From an uncultured Rubrobacteraceae bacterium (GTDB lineage: Bacteria > Actinomycetota > Rubrobacteria > Rubrobacterales > Rubrobacteraceae): 8,220 nt of DNA. Numbering within the stretch: the stretch's first letter is position 1; the number at the start of each line of letters is the position of its first letter. The stretch is taken from positions 1-8,220 of the forward strand of contig CADCVI010000131.1 in the NCBI GenBank assembly GCA_902806105.1, read 5' to 3'. Made by a program: the position numbers and the translations under genes. Below the pieces are notes generated by a model, which ran no database searches, was not told where the DNA came from, and saw only the letters and a program-made list of their open reading frames with translations. Below are positions 1 through 5,730 of this stretch, one piece after another.

Positions 1-2
1 GA

Positions 3-206
3 CAGCTCGCGGGGCACGTCCCGCGGTCCTGCTCCGTCGAAATGAAGGTCGCCGAGAGGTTTCAGCTCTTGGAGGGGGAACACTCGGCGCTGTTCTTTGC
101 CCTGCTCCCGAAGAACGCGGGCTGCTCGTCGAACTCCTCGAAGGTAGCGGCGCTCCTCGAGTCCGACGATCTTCGGGCCAAGGGGTACCTGAAGACCGCC
201 AACTAG
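3..206 (+). CDS. 3' end of an unrecognised protein (partial at left edge)
   Basis: This frame is open from the window edge to a TAG at 204-206 and uses mostly G or C at third codon positions, which is the main reason to call it coding. The 67 visible residues end in ...DLRAKGYLKTAN. They include an in-frame ATG at 42, so a separate 54-residue protein starting there is possible, but no ribosome binding site precedes that ATG and the frame stays open upstream; a C-terminal fragment is more likely. No motif or family is recognised. There is one Cys in the part after the ATG (KNAGCSSNSSK) and no membrane segment. The next gene on the same strand has its own promoter, so this is probably the end of a separate unit. 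Confidence 0.45.
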   Translation, partial: QLAGHVPRSCSVEMKVAERFQLLEGEHSALFFALLPKNAGCSSNSSKVAALLESDDLRAKGYLKTAN

Positions 207-251
207 AGCCGGATACCCGGGGCGCTCGGCGAACCAGGGAGCGTTCTCAAA

Positions 252-281
252 TTGACGAGCTTGCGTTAAACGAGCTAGCTT
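252..281 (+). promoter_or_regulatory. Putative sigma-70-type promoter of the methyltransferase gene
   Basis: A TTGACG -35 box (252-257) is followed after 18 bp by TAGCTT (276-281), which fits the TANNNT -10 pattern. Transcription would begin near 288, leaving a short leader that contains the GAGGGAGAG ribosome binding site at 314-322. The -35 is strong and the -10 is weak. Confidence 0.42.
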
Positions 282-328
282 ATGCGCAGTTCTCGGTAGC
301 ACTCGTGACCCAAGAGGGAGAGATGGGT

Positions 329-1147
329 ATGAACGAAGCCCCGTCGCAAGCACCCAACCCGGCCGAGGTGTACGAGAGTTTCCTCGTGCCGCACTTGTTT
401 GCCCCGTGGGCGAGTGATCTCGTGGCGCGTTCGGAAGCCAAATCTGGCGAGCGGGTGCTCGACGTGGCCTGCGGCACCGGGATCGTGGTGCGGGAAGTCC
501 TCCCGATCGTCGGCCCGAACGGCAGGGTAACGGGCGCCGACTTCAGCCCTGCGATGCTGGCGGTGGCGCGGACCAGGGTACCGGGCGGGGCTCCCGTCGA
601 GTGGCACGAGGCAAGCGCCGAGGCGCTCCCGTTTTTCGACGCCGCCTTCGACCTGGTCCTCTGCCAGCAGGGACTGCAGTTCTTCCCCGACAAGCCGGGC
701 GCGATCCGGGAGTTCCGCCGCGTGCTCGCCTCGGGCGGCAGAGTCGCACTGAGCGTCTGGCGAACGCTAGAACACAACCCTGTCCACGAAGCCTTGAACG
801 AGGCCGTGGTCCGCCACCTCGATACCCCCGTCTTGGCCGCGGCCTTCTCGGGCAATGCCCCGGAGCTCGAAGCCCTTCTCGCGGGAAACGACTTCGAAGA
901 CGTCGCCGTAGAGCCCGTGAGCATGACTCTGCGCTTTCCCTCTGCCGATCGCTTCGTCCGGTTGTCGGCCCTCGCTGCGGCCGCGGTCCTCCCCGTATTC
1001 GCCGAGCTAGACGAGGCGGAGCGGGCAACCCTCGTGGAAGCCATACAGCAGGATGCAGGTGCGACGTTGCGGCGCTACACCAACGACAATGAAATCATCG
1101 TTCCGATGGCCGCCTACGTGGCTACGGCCCACGTCCCAGCCTCCTAA
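329..1147 (+). CDS. Class I SAM-dependent methyltransferase (UbiE/Methyltransf_11-like)
   Basis: A 272-residue soluble methyltransferase with the Rossmann-like SAM fold. Motif I, LDVACGTG, is at about residues 44-51. The acidic ribose-binding residue is in GADFSPAML (Asp71). Motif FDLVLCQQGLQFFPD (107-121) is the usual central strand, and RVLASGGRVALSVW (131-144) is the strand seen after a 'LRPGG' turn in UbiE-like enzymes. The C-terminal 120 residues, rich in Ala and Leu, probably form the substrate lid, so the substrate cannot be named; quinone, lipid or small-molecule acceptors are all possible. Start: the frame allows GTG 305, ATG 323 and ATG 329. The purine-rich GAGGGAGAG just upstream is best spaced for ATG 329 (ATG 323 is the alternative). 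It has its own promoter and no downstream partner, because the next sequence is a transposase remnant on the opposite strand. No inactivating change was seen in the SAM motifs. Confidence 0.9.
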   Translation: MNEAPSQAPNPAEVYESFLVPHLFAPWASDLVARSEAKSGERVLDVACGTGIVVREVLPIVGPNGRVTGADFSPAMLAVARTRVPGGAPVEWHEASAEALPFFDAAFDLVLCQQGLQFFPDKPGAIREFRRVLASGGRVALSVWRTLEHNPVHEALNEAVVRHLDTPVLAAAFSGNAPELEALLAGNDFEDVAVEPVSMTLRFPSADRFVRLSALAAAAVLPVFAELDEAERATLVEAIQQDAGATLRRYTNDNEIIVPMAAYVATAHVPAS

Positions 1148-1305
1148 GACTCGAACAGATCTCGGAGCCAGATCGTGATGGCGGCGATGGTTACCATGGC
1201 CAGGTAGTTGTCGGACAGCGTTGCCCGTCTGTCAAGACAAACACCATCGGTTTGCCACCACCTTCCGCTCGCAGACGGATCCTGGTACTGAATTTCCCTC
1301 GGCAT
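1144..1305 (-). pseudogene. Remnant of a transposase C-terminus (IS5-like), 53 codons
   Basis: Read on the minus strand, this frame ends in LSDNYLAMVTIAAITIWLRDL followed by FES and a TAG. A final helix of the form NYLAxVxIAAxxIWLR is typical of the C-terminal end of IS5-family and related DDE transposases. The frame is open back to an ATG at 1305, passing through GRWWQTDGVCLDRRAT, but the catalytic DDE part is missing, and no terminal inverted repeats or target duplication are visible. It is therefore best read as an eroded insertion-sequence end rather than a live gene. Its stop (1144-1146) overlaps the methyltransferase stop (1145-1147). The family call rests on recall of the motif, not on a search; a chance ORF remains possible. 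Confidence 0.45.
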
Positions 1306-1454
1306 CGGCCCGAATCCCGAGGACGAGAGGTGCGTTCGGCGTCGGGGCCGTTGCCGAGGGGTAGAGCACGCGCGCCAGCTCTCCCATCCCTGGAAGATGG
1401 GGTGCAGGGTTAGTCAGGGCTACCGCTTCTCGTCCCCGGTCTCAGATGCTCCGC
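1306..1454. other. Non-coding stretch between the transposase remnant and the doxX-like gene
   Basis: No convincing gene lies here. Together with the remnant, the span 1148-1482 carries no intact gene. A small hairpin, CCCATC (1383-1388) with GATGGG (1396-1401), has no T-run and no obvious role. This may be further decayed insertion-sequence material, but nothing recognisable supports that. Confidence 0.5.
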
Positions 1455-1476
1455 AGCCCTCGGCTCACCGAGGGCT
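1455..1476 (-). terminator. Hairpin terminator of the DoxX-family gene
   Basis: A perfect 9-bp stem, AGCCCTCGG (1455-1463) with CCGAGGGCT (1468-1476), closes a 4-nt CTCA loop. It begins 6 nt after the minus-strand stop at 1483-1485. There is no T-run on that side, so it would be a GC-hairpin type terminator, as is common in high-GC actinobacteria. It is also the only obvious block to plus-strand read-through here. Confidence 0.6.
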
Positions 1477-1482
1477 TTGGTC

Positions 1483-1992
1483 CTATCCGCGCCTGTTGCG
1501 GGTGTTGCTCCGGCGATTGGTCAGGAGCAGGGTGAGCCTCGGGCGGCCACGGGCGAGGGAGTTGTCGAGGGAGAGGGCCTTCGCGGCGGGGCTGAGCAGC
1601 ACTATCAGCGAGATCAGGGCGACGAGCAGGTTGATGTTGAGGAACTCGGGGGCGCCGAGGCCGGAGCCCAGCCGGACGCCGCCAGCCGAGAAGAGGAGGG
1701 CGAGGCTGAGGAAGATGCTGCCTATCGCCGCCGGGTTGGTGAGGAGGCCCAGGATGAGGGCGAGCCCGAGGAACAGCTCACCGAAACGGGAGAGCTGCGC
1801 GAAGACCTCGGCGTTCGGGACGACGGTGCCGCGCATGATGGTCTGGAACCAGGGGGGCGCCGCTGCGATGAACCCTCCGGCTTCGAGGCTCGTGGCGAAC
1901 TGCTGGGGGAAGTTCGGGCTCAGAAATTTCTCGAGTGCCCCGTTCAGCCAGACCGCCCCGATCAGGATCCTCACCCACGCCATGCCGTTCAA
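1483..1992 (-). CDS. DoxX-family integral membrane protein
   Basis: A 169-residue protein with four predicted membrane segments: roughly 4-20, 68-86, 87-104 and 117-136. The opening, with VRILIGAVWLNGALEKFL, matches the DoxX/DoxD-like pattern of a first helix ending in 'GxEKF', and the second half (ELFLGLALILGLLTNPAAI) is the usual DoxX third-helix region. DoxX-like proteins are membrane proteins linked to quinone- or thiol-related redox work in some bacteria, but most, including this one, have no assigned reaction. The tail after residue 145 is basic (RGRPRLTLLLTNRRSNTRNRRG) and probably cytoplasmic. Start: TTG at 1992 is chosen because GAGGAGGT (on the plus strand, 2000-2007) lies 7 nt upstream; an ATG 9 nt further in is the alternative. 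It is divergent from the Rieske lipoprotein gene. Confidence 0.87.
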   Translation of the reverse strand: MNGMAWVRILIGAVWLNGALEKFLSPNFPQQFATSLEAGGFIAAAPPWFQTIMRGTVVPNAEVFAQLSRFGELFLGLALILGLLTNPAAIGSIFLSLALLFSAGGVRLGSGLGAPEFLNINLLVALISLIVLLSPAAKALSLDNSLARGRPRLTLLLTNRRSNTRNRRG

Positions 1993-2030
1993 TAGCGAAA
2001 CCTCCTCACCAAGGGTACGGATCTTCTCCT

Positions 2031-2060
2031 ATTCTATGCACTCGGCGATACGAATGTGGA
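2031..2060 (-). promoter_or_regulatory. Putative promoter of the DoxX-family gene
   Basis: On the minus strand, TCCACA (2060-2055) is followed after 18 bp by TAGAAT (2036-2031), a good -10. The start site would fall near 2024, upstream of the strong GAGGAGGT ribosome binding site. The -35 matches TTGACA at four of six positions. Confidence 0.42.
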
Positions 2061-2077
2061 GGCACGGATGCTAGCAA

Positions 2078-2106
2078 GGAACGTTTGATGCCAGGCGTTG
2101 TATAAC
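2078..2106 (+). promoter_or_regulatory. Putative promoter of the Rieske lipoprotein gene
   Basis: TATAAC (2101-2106) is the best -10 in the gap, 45 nt before the GTG start. At the right distance upstream the sequence is GGAACG (2078-2083), a poor sigma-70 -35 but similar to the GGAAC used by ECF sigma factors. A CGTT at 2096-2099 could be the matching ECF -10, although the 13-bp spacing to it is short. Which sigma factor reads it is open. Confidence 0.35.
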
Positions 2107-2150
2107 TTCGCTGCACCGAAGGAGCGGGCGATCGAGAGAGGGAGGTATGT

Positions 2151-2660
2151 GTGGCTGAGGAGCATTTGTCGCGGGCGAGGTTTATCCGGTTGAGCGCGGC
2201 CCTGGGCGTGGGCACGGCGGGCGCGTCGATGCTCGCTGCCTGCGGCGGCGAGAGCGGTGGCGGTGCCGCGGCGCCCGCCCCGAGCGAAGAGCCCACCACG
2301 GCCCCGAACGAGGGCGCCCCCGAGGAGACCACCGCGCAGGAGACGAGCGGCACGGAGGCCGATCAGGGGGGCGCGATCGCCCAGGAGGCGGATGTAGCGC
2401 CGGGATCGGCGCTGCCGTTCCAGAACGCGGGGCAGCCGGCGGTGCTCGTTCATCTGGAGAGCGGGGACTTTGTGGCTTACTCGGCGGTCTGCACCCACGC
2501 CGGCTGCGAGGTCGCGTACAACAACAGCCAGCTCGCCTGTCCCTGCCACGGCTCGGTCTTCGATCCGGCCAACGGGGGCGCGGTCGTCAGCCCTCCCGCG
2601 AACAGGCCACTGCCGGAGATCCCGGTCGAGGTCCGCGACGGCCAGGTCTTCACGGCCTAG
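2151..2660 (+). CDS. Secreted Rieske [2Fe-2S] lipoprotein
   Basis: A 169-residue protein exported and probably lipid-anchored, with a C-terminal Rieske iron-sulphur domain. The N-terminus has basic residues (SRARFIR, 7-13), a hydrophobic stretch and a lipobox, LAAC, with Cys31 as the acylated residue. Residues 32-82 form an Ala/Pro/Glu/Thr-rich linker that would hold the domain away from the membrane. The Rieske domain (about 83-169) has both boxes intact: CTHAGC (114-119) and CPCHGS (130-135). By comparison with cytochrome bc1 Rieske proteins, Cys114, His116, Cys130 and His133 hold the cluster and Cys119 with Cys132 form the stabilising disulphide. It should carry electrons on the outer face of the membrane; donor and acceptor are unknown, and no cytochrome b or c gene is nearby. 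Such small soluble-domain Rieske proteins differ from the bc1 subunit, which has a membrane helix. Start: GTG 2151 follows GGGAGGT at 2140-2146; the ATG at 2147 is out of frame and stops after three codons. Confidence 0.93.
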   Translation: MAEEHLSRARFIRLSAALGVGTAGASMLAACGGESGGGAAAPAPSEEPTTAPNEGAPEETTAQETSGTEADQGGAIAQEADVAPGSALPFQNAGQPAVLVHLESGDFVAYSAVCTHAGCEVAYNNSQLACPCHGSVFDPANGGAVVSPPANRPLPEIPVEVRDGQVFTA

Positions 2661-2669
2661 CTTCCTCTA

Positions 2670-2693
2670 GCCCCCGGTGACGGGTCCGGGGGC
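2670..2693 (+). terminator. Hairpin terminator after the Rieske gene
   Basis: GCCCCCGG (2670-2677) pairs perfectly with CCGGGGGC (2686-2693) around an 8-nt loop, 9 nt after the stop codon. No T-run follows directly. Being GC-rich and close to the stop, it is a good actinobacterial-type terminator. Confidence 0.7.
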
Positions 2694-2756
2694 ATCTACG
2701 TAGTTTGCAGTTATAGATGGCGTCGGCCACCGATGGCTGTCGGCTACGGGCTAAAG

Positions 2757-2762
2757 TAGAAT
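2757..2762 (+). promoter_or_regulatory. -10 box positioned for a leaderless transcript
   Basis: TAGAAT matches the -10 consensus at five of six positions and ends 6 nt before the ATG at 2769, so transcription should start at or next to the start codon itself. No Shine-Dalgarno sequence precedes that ATG, which fits leaderless translation. No clear -35 is seen (TGGCTG at 2734-2739 is the best-placed hexamer). Confidence 0.5.
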
Positions 2763-2768
2763 GCGGGC

Positions 2769-3422
2769 ATGGACCCCATGGAGGGCAGAGAAGAGCGAAT
2801 AGGTCTTGGTGGTGCGGCGGCGATCCTCGGCCGGTCGCCGAGCACGGTGCGCCGTTATGTAGCCGAGGGACGTCTGCACGCCGAGCGGGGCGTACGGGGT
2901 GGCTACAGCCTGCTGCTGCGCGAGGTCGAGGATCTCGCGAGCGTGCTGGGCGGTAGCGCCGCGGAAGAGGCCGAGGAAGAGGAGGTCTTCGAGGGCGAGG
3001 TTCTCGGGGACGACTTCCCCTACGGCGACGAGACCTCCTCGCGGCTTCCTGCGGTGCCCTTCGAGCGGTACGAGCGGCTCTTGCAGCAGGGCCAGGATTA
3101 CAAGACGCGCCTCGAGGAGCGGAGCCGCCAGATCGAGGAGGTCCGCAAGGAGCGGGACTCCGCGCGCATGGAGATCGACCGCCTGTGGACGGAGATCGAA
3201 CGCCTCAACCTGATCGAGTACCAGCGCGAGCTCCAGGAGAAGACGATCTCGACGCTGGAGGAGGAGAAGGCGAGGCTCGAAGAGGAGCGCGAGCGCCTCA
3301 TCAACGAGCGCATCGAGATCGTCGAGGAGAAGTCCGCCATCGCCGAGGAACGCACGCGTCTGGAGGCCGAGATCAGCGTCCTCAAGAACCGCGGCTTCTG
3401 GGCCCGCCTCTTCGGAGGATAG
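2769..3422 (+). CDS. MerR-like helix-turn-helix protein with long coiled coil and amphipathic tail
   Basis: A 217-residue protein in four parts. Residues about 12-55 form a MerR/excisionase-like winged helix-turn-helix: GGAAAILGRSPSTVRRYVAEG is the helix-turn-helix, and GVRGGYSLLLREVEDL is the wing and following helix. Residues 62-97 are a very acidic linker. Residues about 98-206 are rich in Glu, Arg, Leu and Ile with heptad-like spacing and almost no Pro or Gly, a clear coiled coil. The end, GFWARLFGG (209-217), is a short aromatic-basic amphipathic tail. The domain order resembles RacA of Bacillus, which ties DNA to the cell pole, but no homology to RacA is claimed and the tail is different. 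It probably binds DNA and self-associates; a plain transcription regulator is the alternative. Start: ATG 2769, with ATG 2778 as a second choice. It appears to be a single-gene unit with its own promoter and terminator hairpin. Confidence 0.87.
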   Translation: MDPMEGREERIGLGGAAAILGRSPSTVRRYVAEGRLHAERGVRGGYSLLLREVEDLASVLGGSAAEEAEEEEVFEGEVLGDDFPYGDETSSRLPAVPFERYERLLQQGQDYKTRLEERSRQIEEVRKERDSARMEIDRLWTEIERLNLIEYQRELQEKTISTLEEEKARLEEERERLINERIEIVEEKSAIAEERTRLEAEISVLKNRGFWARLFGG

Positions 3423-3428
3423 AAGAGG

Positions 3429-3443
3429 CCGGCGCTGCGCCGG
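3429..3443 (+). terminator. Possible hairpin terminator after the helix-turn-helix gene
   Basis: CCGGCG (3429-3434) pairs with CGCCGG (3438-3443) around a 3-nt loop, 6 nt after the stop. Two more G:C pairs (GG 3427-3428 with CC 3445-3446) are possible across a bulged A. It has no T-run, so its strength is uncertain. From here to the next promoter (3606) no gene is seen. Confidence 0.42.
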
Positions 3444-3605
3444 ACCGCCACAACAGCTATGCGTCCTCCGAAAGCGACCTCTCGAAAGGCGCATCCACCG
3501 TACGCCGTACCCTGCGAGATGGAGAATCCTCGCGTGAGTTAGCGGCCTACAAGTGACCGACGCCTGTGTCCCGCTTGTGCCGGCCGCCAGCTCGTGGCGC
3601 CCCCG

Positions 3606-3634
3606 TTGACGCGCCCGGTCTGTGGGGGTACGTT
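3606..3634 (+). promoter_or_regulatory. Promoter of the ABC exporter operon
   Basis: TTGACG (3606-3611) and TACGTT (3629-3634) are separated by exactly 17 bp. The predicted transcription start near 3641 leaves a leader of about 38 nt carrying AGAGGAGG (3665-3672) before the TTG at 3679. The promoter sits across the most upstream possible start of the ATPase frame (3622), which argues against that longer start. Confidence 0.58.
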
Positions 3635-3678
3635 TGTTACAAGAGTCGGCCACGCCTTCGGGGAAGAGGAGGCACGAA

Positions 3679-4578
3679 TTGGGAACCGTGATAGAGACCG
3701 AGGGGCTCACAAAGACCTACGGGCGGCGGGATCGCGGCATCGAGGGCGTTGACCTCGAGGTGCGCGAGGGGGAAATTTTCGGCTTTCTGGGTCCCAACGG
3801 GGCTGGAAAGACCACCACGATCCGGACGCTGCTCGGCTTCTTGAGCCCCACGAGCGGGCGGGCCCGGGTCCTCGGCCTCGATACGCTTCGTGAGAGCGTG
3901 AGGATCAGGGCCGGGGTGGGTAACCTGCCGGGCGAGTTCGCCTTCGAGGACAAGATGACCGGCGAGCAGCTCTTGAGGTTCTTCGCCAGGCTGCGCGGGG
4001 TGGGGGACCTCGGTTACGCGCACGAACTAGCGGAGGGGCTGGGCGCGGATCTGAACCGTCCTATGCGGAGGTTGTCGCGAGGGAACAAGCAGAAGATCGG
4101 GCTCGTGCAGGCCATGTTCCACAGGCCGCCGCTCCTGATCCTGGACGAGCCGACCGGCGGCCTCGACCCGCTGGTGCAGGAAACCTTTCTGGACATGATC
4201 GAGGCGGTGAGGGCCGAGGGGCGCACGGTGTTCTTCTCCTCGCACGCCCTCTCCGACGTCGAGCGCGTGTGCGACCGGGTCGGGATCATCCGCGACGGCA
4301 GGCTCGTGGACGTAGAGCCCACGAGCGCGCTGGTGAATAGGGCTTTCCGGCACGTCGTGCTGACCTTCGACGCACCCGTGGATCCGGTACCCTTCCGGGC
4401 GTTGCCGGGGGTGCAGGACCTGAAGGCCGACGGGTCAAGGCTCTCCTTCACGCTCCACGAGGAGCCTGACGCGCTGGTGAAGCTCGCCGCGCGCCACCGG
4501 CTCGTTGGCATGGAGTACGAGCGGCCGAGCCTGGAGGAGGTCTTCCTCACCTACTACGGAGATGGGGGAGGGGGATGA
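3679..4578 (+). CDS. ABC-2-type exporter, ATP-binding subunit
   Basis: A 299-residue ATPase that drives a membrane exporter together with the permease encoded next. Walker A is GPNGAGKTT (38-46). The signature motif is LSRGNKQK (132-139), a departure from LSGGQ that is common in ABC-2 drug and polyether exporters. Walker B with the catalytic glutamate is LLILDEPTGGLDP (152-164), and the switch histidine is His189 in SSHALSDVERVCD. After residue 215, an 80-residue C-terminal extension (about 220-299) is as in NatA/DrrA-like proteins. The cargo cannot be told from sequence; antibiotics, lipids or ions are all known for this class. Start: TTG 3679 is chosen because GGAGG at 3668-3672 is 6 nt upstream and the promoter lies just before; a frame start at 3622 and a GTG at 3688 are less likely. 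Its stop overlaps the permease start by 4 bp (ATGA), so the two are translationally coupled. Confidence 0.93.
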   Translation: MGTVIETEGLTKTYGRRDRGIEGVDLEVREGEIFGFLGPNGAGKTTTIRTLLGFLSPTSGRARVLGLDTLRESVRIRAGVGNLPGEFAFEDKMTGEQLLRFFARLRGVGDLGYAHELAEGLGADLNRPMRRLSRGNKQKIGLVQAMFHRPPLLILDEPTGGLDPLVQETFLDMIEAVRAEGRTVFFSSHALSDVERVCDRVGIIRDGRLVDVEPTSALVNRAFRHVVLTFDAPVDPVPFRALPGVQDLKADGSRLSFTLHEEPDALVKLAARHRLVGMEYERPSLEEVFLTYYGDGGGG

Positions 4579-5438
4579 GCAGCGTGGGGACGGGGCGGAG
4601 ATACCGCGAGAAGAGGCGCCACGCGGCCAAGGGGAAGATGTATGGCAGGGCGCTCTTTGCCCTGATCTCCCACACGGCGAGGATGCAGCTCAAGGGCGTG
4701 CTCGTCTGGGGACTGGCCCTGGGGGCTTACAGCGCCGCGATGACCGCATCTTTCACCACGTTCGGCGGGAACGCGGAGCAGATGAACCGGATACTGGAAG
4801 CCTACCCGCAGGGGATGCTCGACGCCTTCGGGATCACCGACCTGAGCGACGTCGAGAACTACCTGAACGCGCAGGTCTACGGGCTGGCGCCGCTGGCCCT
4901 AGCCTTCTTCCCGATACTAGCCGCCGCCAACGCGATAGCCGGGGCGGAGGAGCGCGGCACGATAGACGTCCTGCTCGGTAACCCCATCCGGCGCTGGCAG
5001 CTCGTAGTCGGCAACTTCGTGGCGACGGCGCTCTCGCTGCTGGCGATAGTCGCCATCGTGGGGCTGCTGACCTGGGGGACGGCGGTGCTCATGGACGTGG
5101 ATCTCTCGCCCCGGAGCACGGCCGCCGCGGTCCTGAACATGTGGCCCGTGTGCCTGCTCTTCGGTGGCCTGGCAATGCTGTGCTCGGCCTCGTTCCACCG
5201 CCGGGCGCTCGCCGTGGCCGTCCCCGCCTTCCTGCTGTTCGCGTCCTACCTGCTGGACACGATCGGCCGCGCCTCCGGGGACCTCGAAGGGCTGCGGCCC
5301 GCGTCGGTCTTCTACTATTACGGTTCGGCGATCGAGGAAGGTATCGAGTGGACGGACTTCGTGGGCCTGACCCTGGCCGCCTGCGCCTTCGTTTCTCTGG
5401 CCGTAATCGCGTTCCAGCGACGCGACATCTATACGTAG
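4575..5438 (+). CDS. ABC-2-type exporter, permease subunit
   Basis: A 287-residue membrane protein with six predicted membrane segments, about 41-60, 101-124, 146-171, 183-204, 208-229 and 260-281. This is the usual six-helix layout of ABC-2 permeases with a cytoplasmic N-terminus. The segment EERGTIDVLLGNPIRRWQLV (126-145) after the second helix is the conserved cytoplasmic coupling region of this family ('E-x-GT-x-x-x-LL-x-x-P-x-x-R'), which contacts the ATPase. The first 22 residues are very basic (RRYREKRRHAAKGK). The start could instead be the ATG at 4638, which would remove them, but the ATGA overlap at 4575 supports the longer form. The final residues QRRDIYT are the typical 'FxRRDI' end of NatB/YhaP-type permeases. 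It forms the exporter with the preceding ATPase. Confidence 0.92.
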   Translation: MSSVGTGRRYREKRRHAAKGKMYGRALFALISHTARMQLKGVLVWGLALGAYSAAMTASFTTFGGNAEQMNRILEAYPQGMLDAFGITDLSDVENYLNAQVYGLAPLALAFFPILAAANAIAGAEERGTIDVLLGNPIRRWQLVVGNFVATALSLLAIVAIVGLLTWGTAVLMDVDLSPRSTAAAVLNMWPVCLLFGGLAMLCSASFHRRALAVAVPAFLLFASYLLDTIGRASGDLEGLRPASVFYYYGSAIEEGIEWTDFVGLTLAACAFVSLAVIAFQRRDIYT

Positions 5439-5714
5439 AAGCGATTCAGGCTACCTCCCCGGAGGGGTGATCGGGTTGAAATCTTTGCGTTTGGGACGGG
5501 GACGTAGACAGGGGATAGAGATCCTCTGCTCCCCAAGCGAGAAAGAGAGCCTCACTAGTTCGGCTGCACCAGAGCCACGGGCTGATACGGCCTGATCTTG
5601 TGTTGCCCGCTTGCCGGGAGACGCTCCTCGTGTAGACCTTCCCGTCGAGCGCCGGACGGGTTGGAGCCCGTCTTCGAAGAGCCTTCGAGCCGAACTGCTC
5701 GGCGGCTTTGGTGC
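5439..5714. other. Intergenic stretch between the ABC operon and the AAA+ ATPase
   Basis: No gene is supported here. The frame of the downstream ATPase is open back to a TTG at 5611, but that start has no ribosome binding site and the added 40 residues look unlike the rest of the protein. The stretch contains one stem-loop (5511-5534) and, at its end, a -10-like box. Confidence 0.5.
5511..5534 (+). terminator. Possible terminator of the ABC exporter operon
   Basis: GGGGA (5511-5515) pairs with TCCCC (5530-5534), and inside it AGAG (5517-5520) pairs with CTCT (5524-5527) around an ATC loop. This gives a 9-bp interrupted stem 72 nt after the permease stop. No T-run follows, so it may equally be a leader structure or chance. 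Confidence 0.38.
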
Positions 5715-5720
5715 TAGAGT
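5715..5720 (+). promoter_or_regulatory. -10-like box before the AAA+ ATPase gene
   Basis: TAGAGT fits the TANNNT pattern and ends 10 nt before the ATG at 5731, predicting a leader of only a few bases. No Shine-Dalgarno sequence is present. There is no recognisable -35 at the right distance (GAACTG at 5692-5697), so this is a weak call. Confidence 0.3.
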
Positions 5721-5730
5721 GACCGATCGT

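Noticed and set aside
2..328. Methyltransferase frame is open upstream to the window edge, suggesting a longer protein
   Set aside because: No ATG, GTG or TTG occurs in this frame before 305, the translation is unlike the enzyme, a promoter and ribosome site lie in between, and another frame (3-206) has the coding-like base pattern.
1232..1387. Minus-strand frame of 51 codons overlapping the transposase remnant in another frame
   Set aside because: No ribosome binding site, no recognisable motif and no similarity to the transposase end; probably chance or decayed sequence.
1397..2074. Plus-strand open frames opposite the DoxX-family gene
   Set aside because: The minus strand encodes a clear four-helix membrane protein with a ribosome binding site, promoter and terminator; the plus-strand products show no domain.
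3459..3542. 27-codon plus-strand frame between the helix-turn-helix gene and the ABC operon
   Set aside because: No ribosome binding site, and a basic, Pro-rich composition without a pattern; nothing supports expression.
2751..3710. Long minus-strand open frame (319 codons)
   Set aside because: It mirrors the helix-turn-helix/coiled-coil gene. The Glu/Leu-rich coiled coil gives few stops on the other strand, and the product is low-complexity Leu/Glu/Ala repeats with no family features.
5453..5468. CCCC-gga-GGGG inverted repeat just after the permease stop, considered as a terminator
   Set aside because: Only four base pairs with a 3-nt loop and no T-run; the longer hairpin at 5511-5534 is a better, though still weak, candidate.
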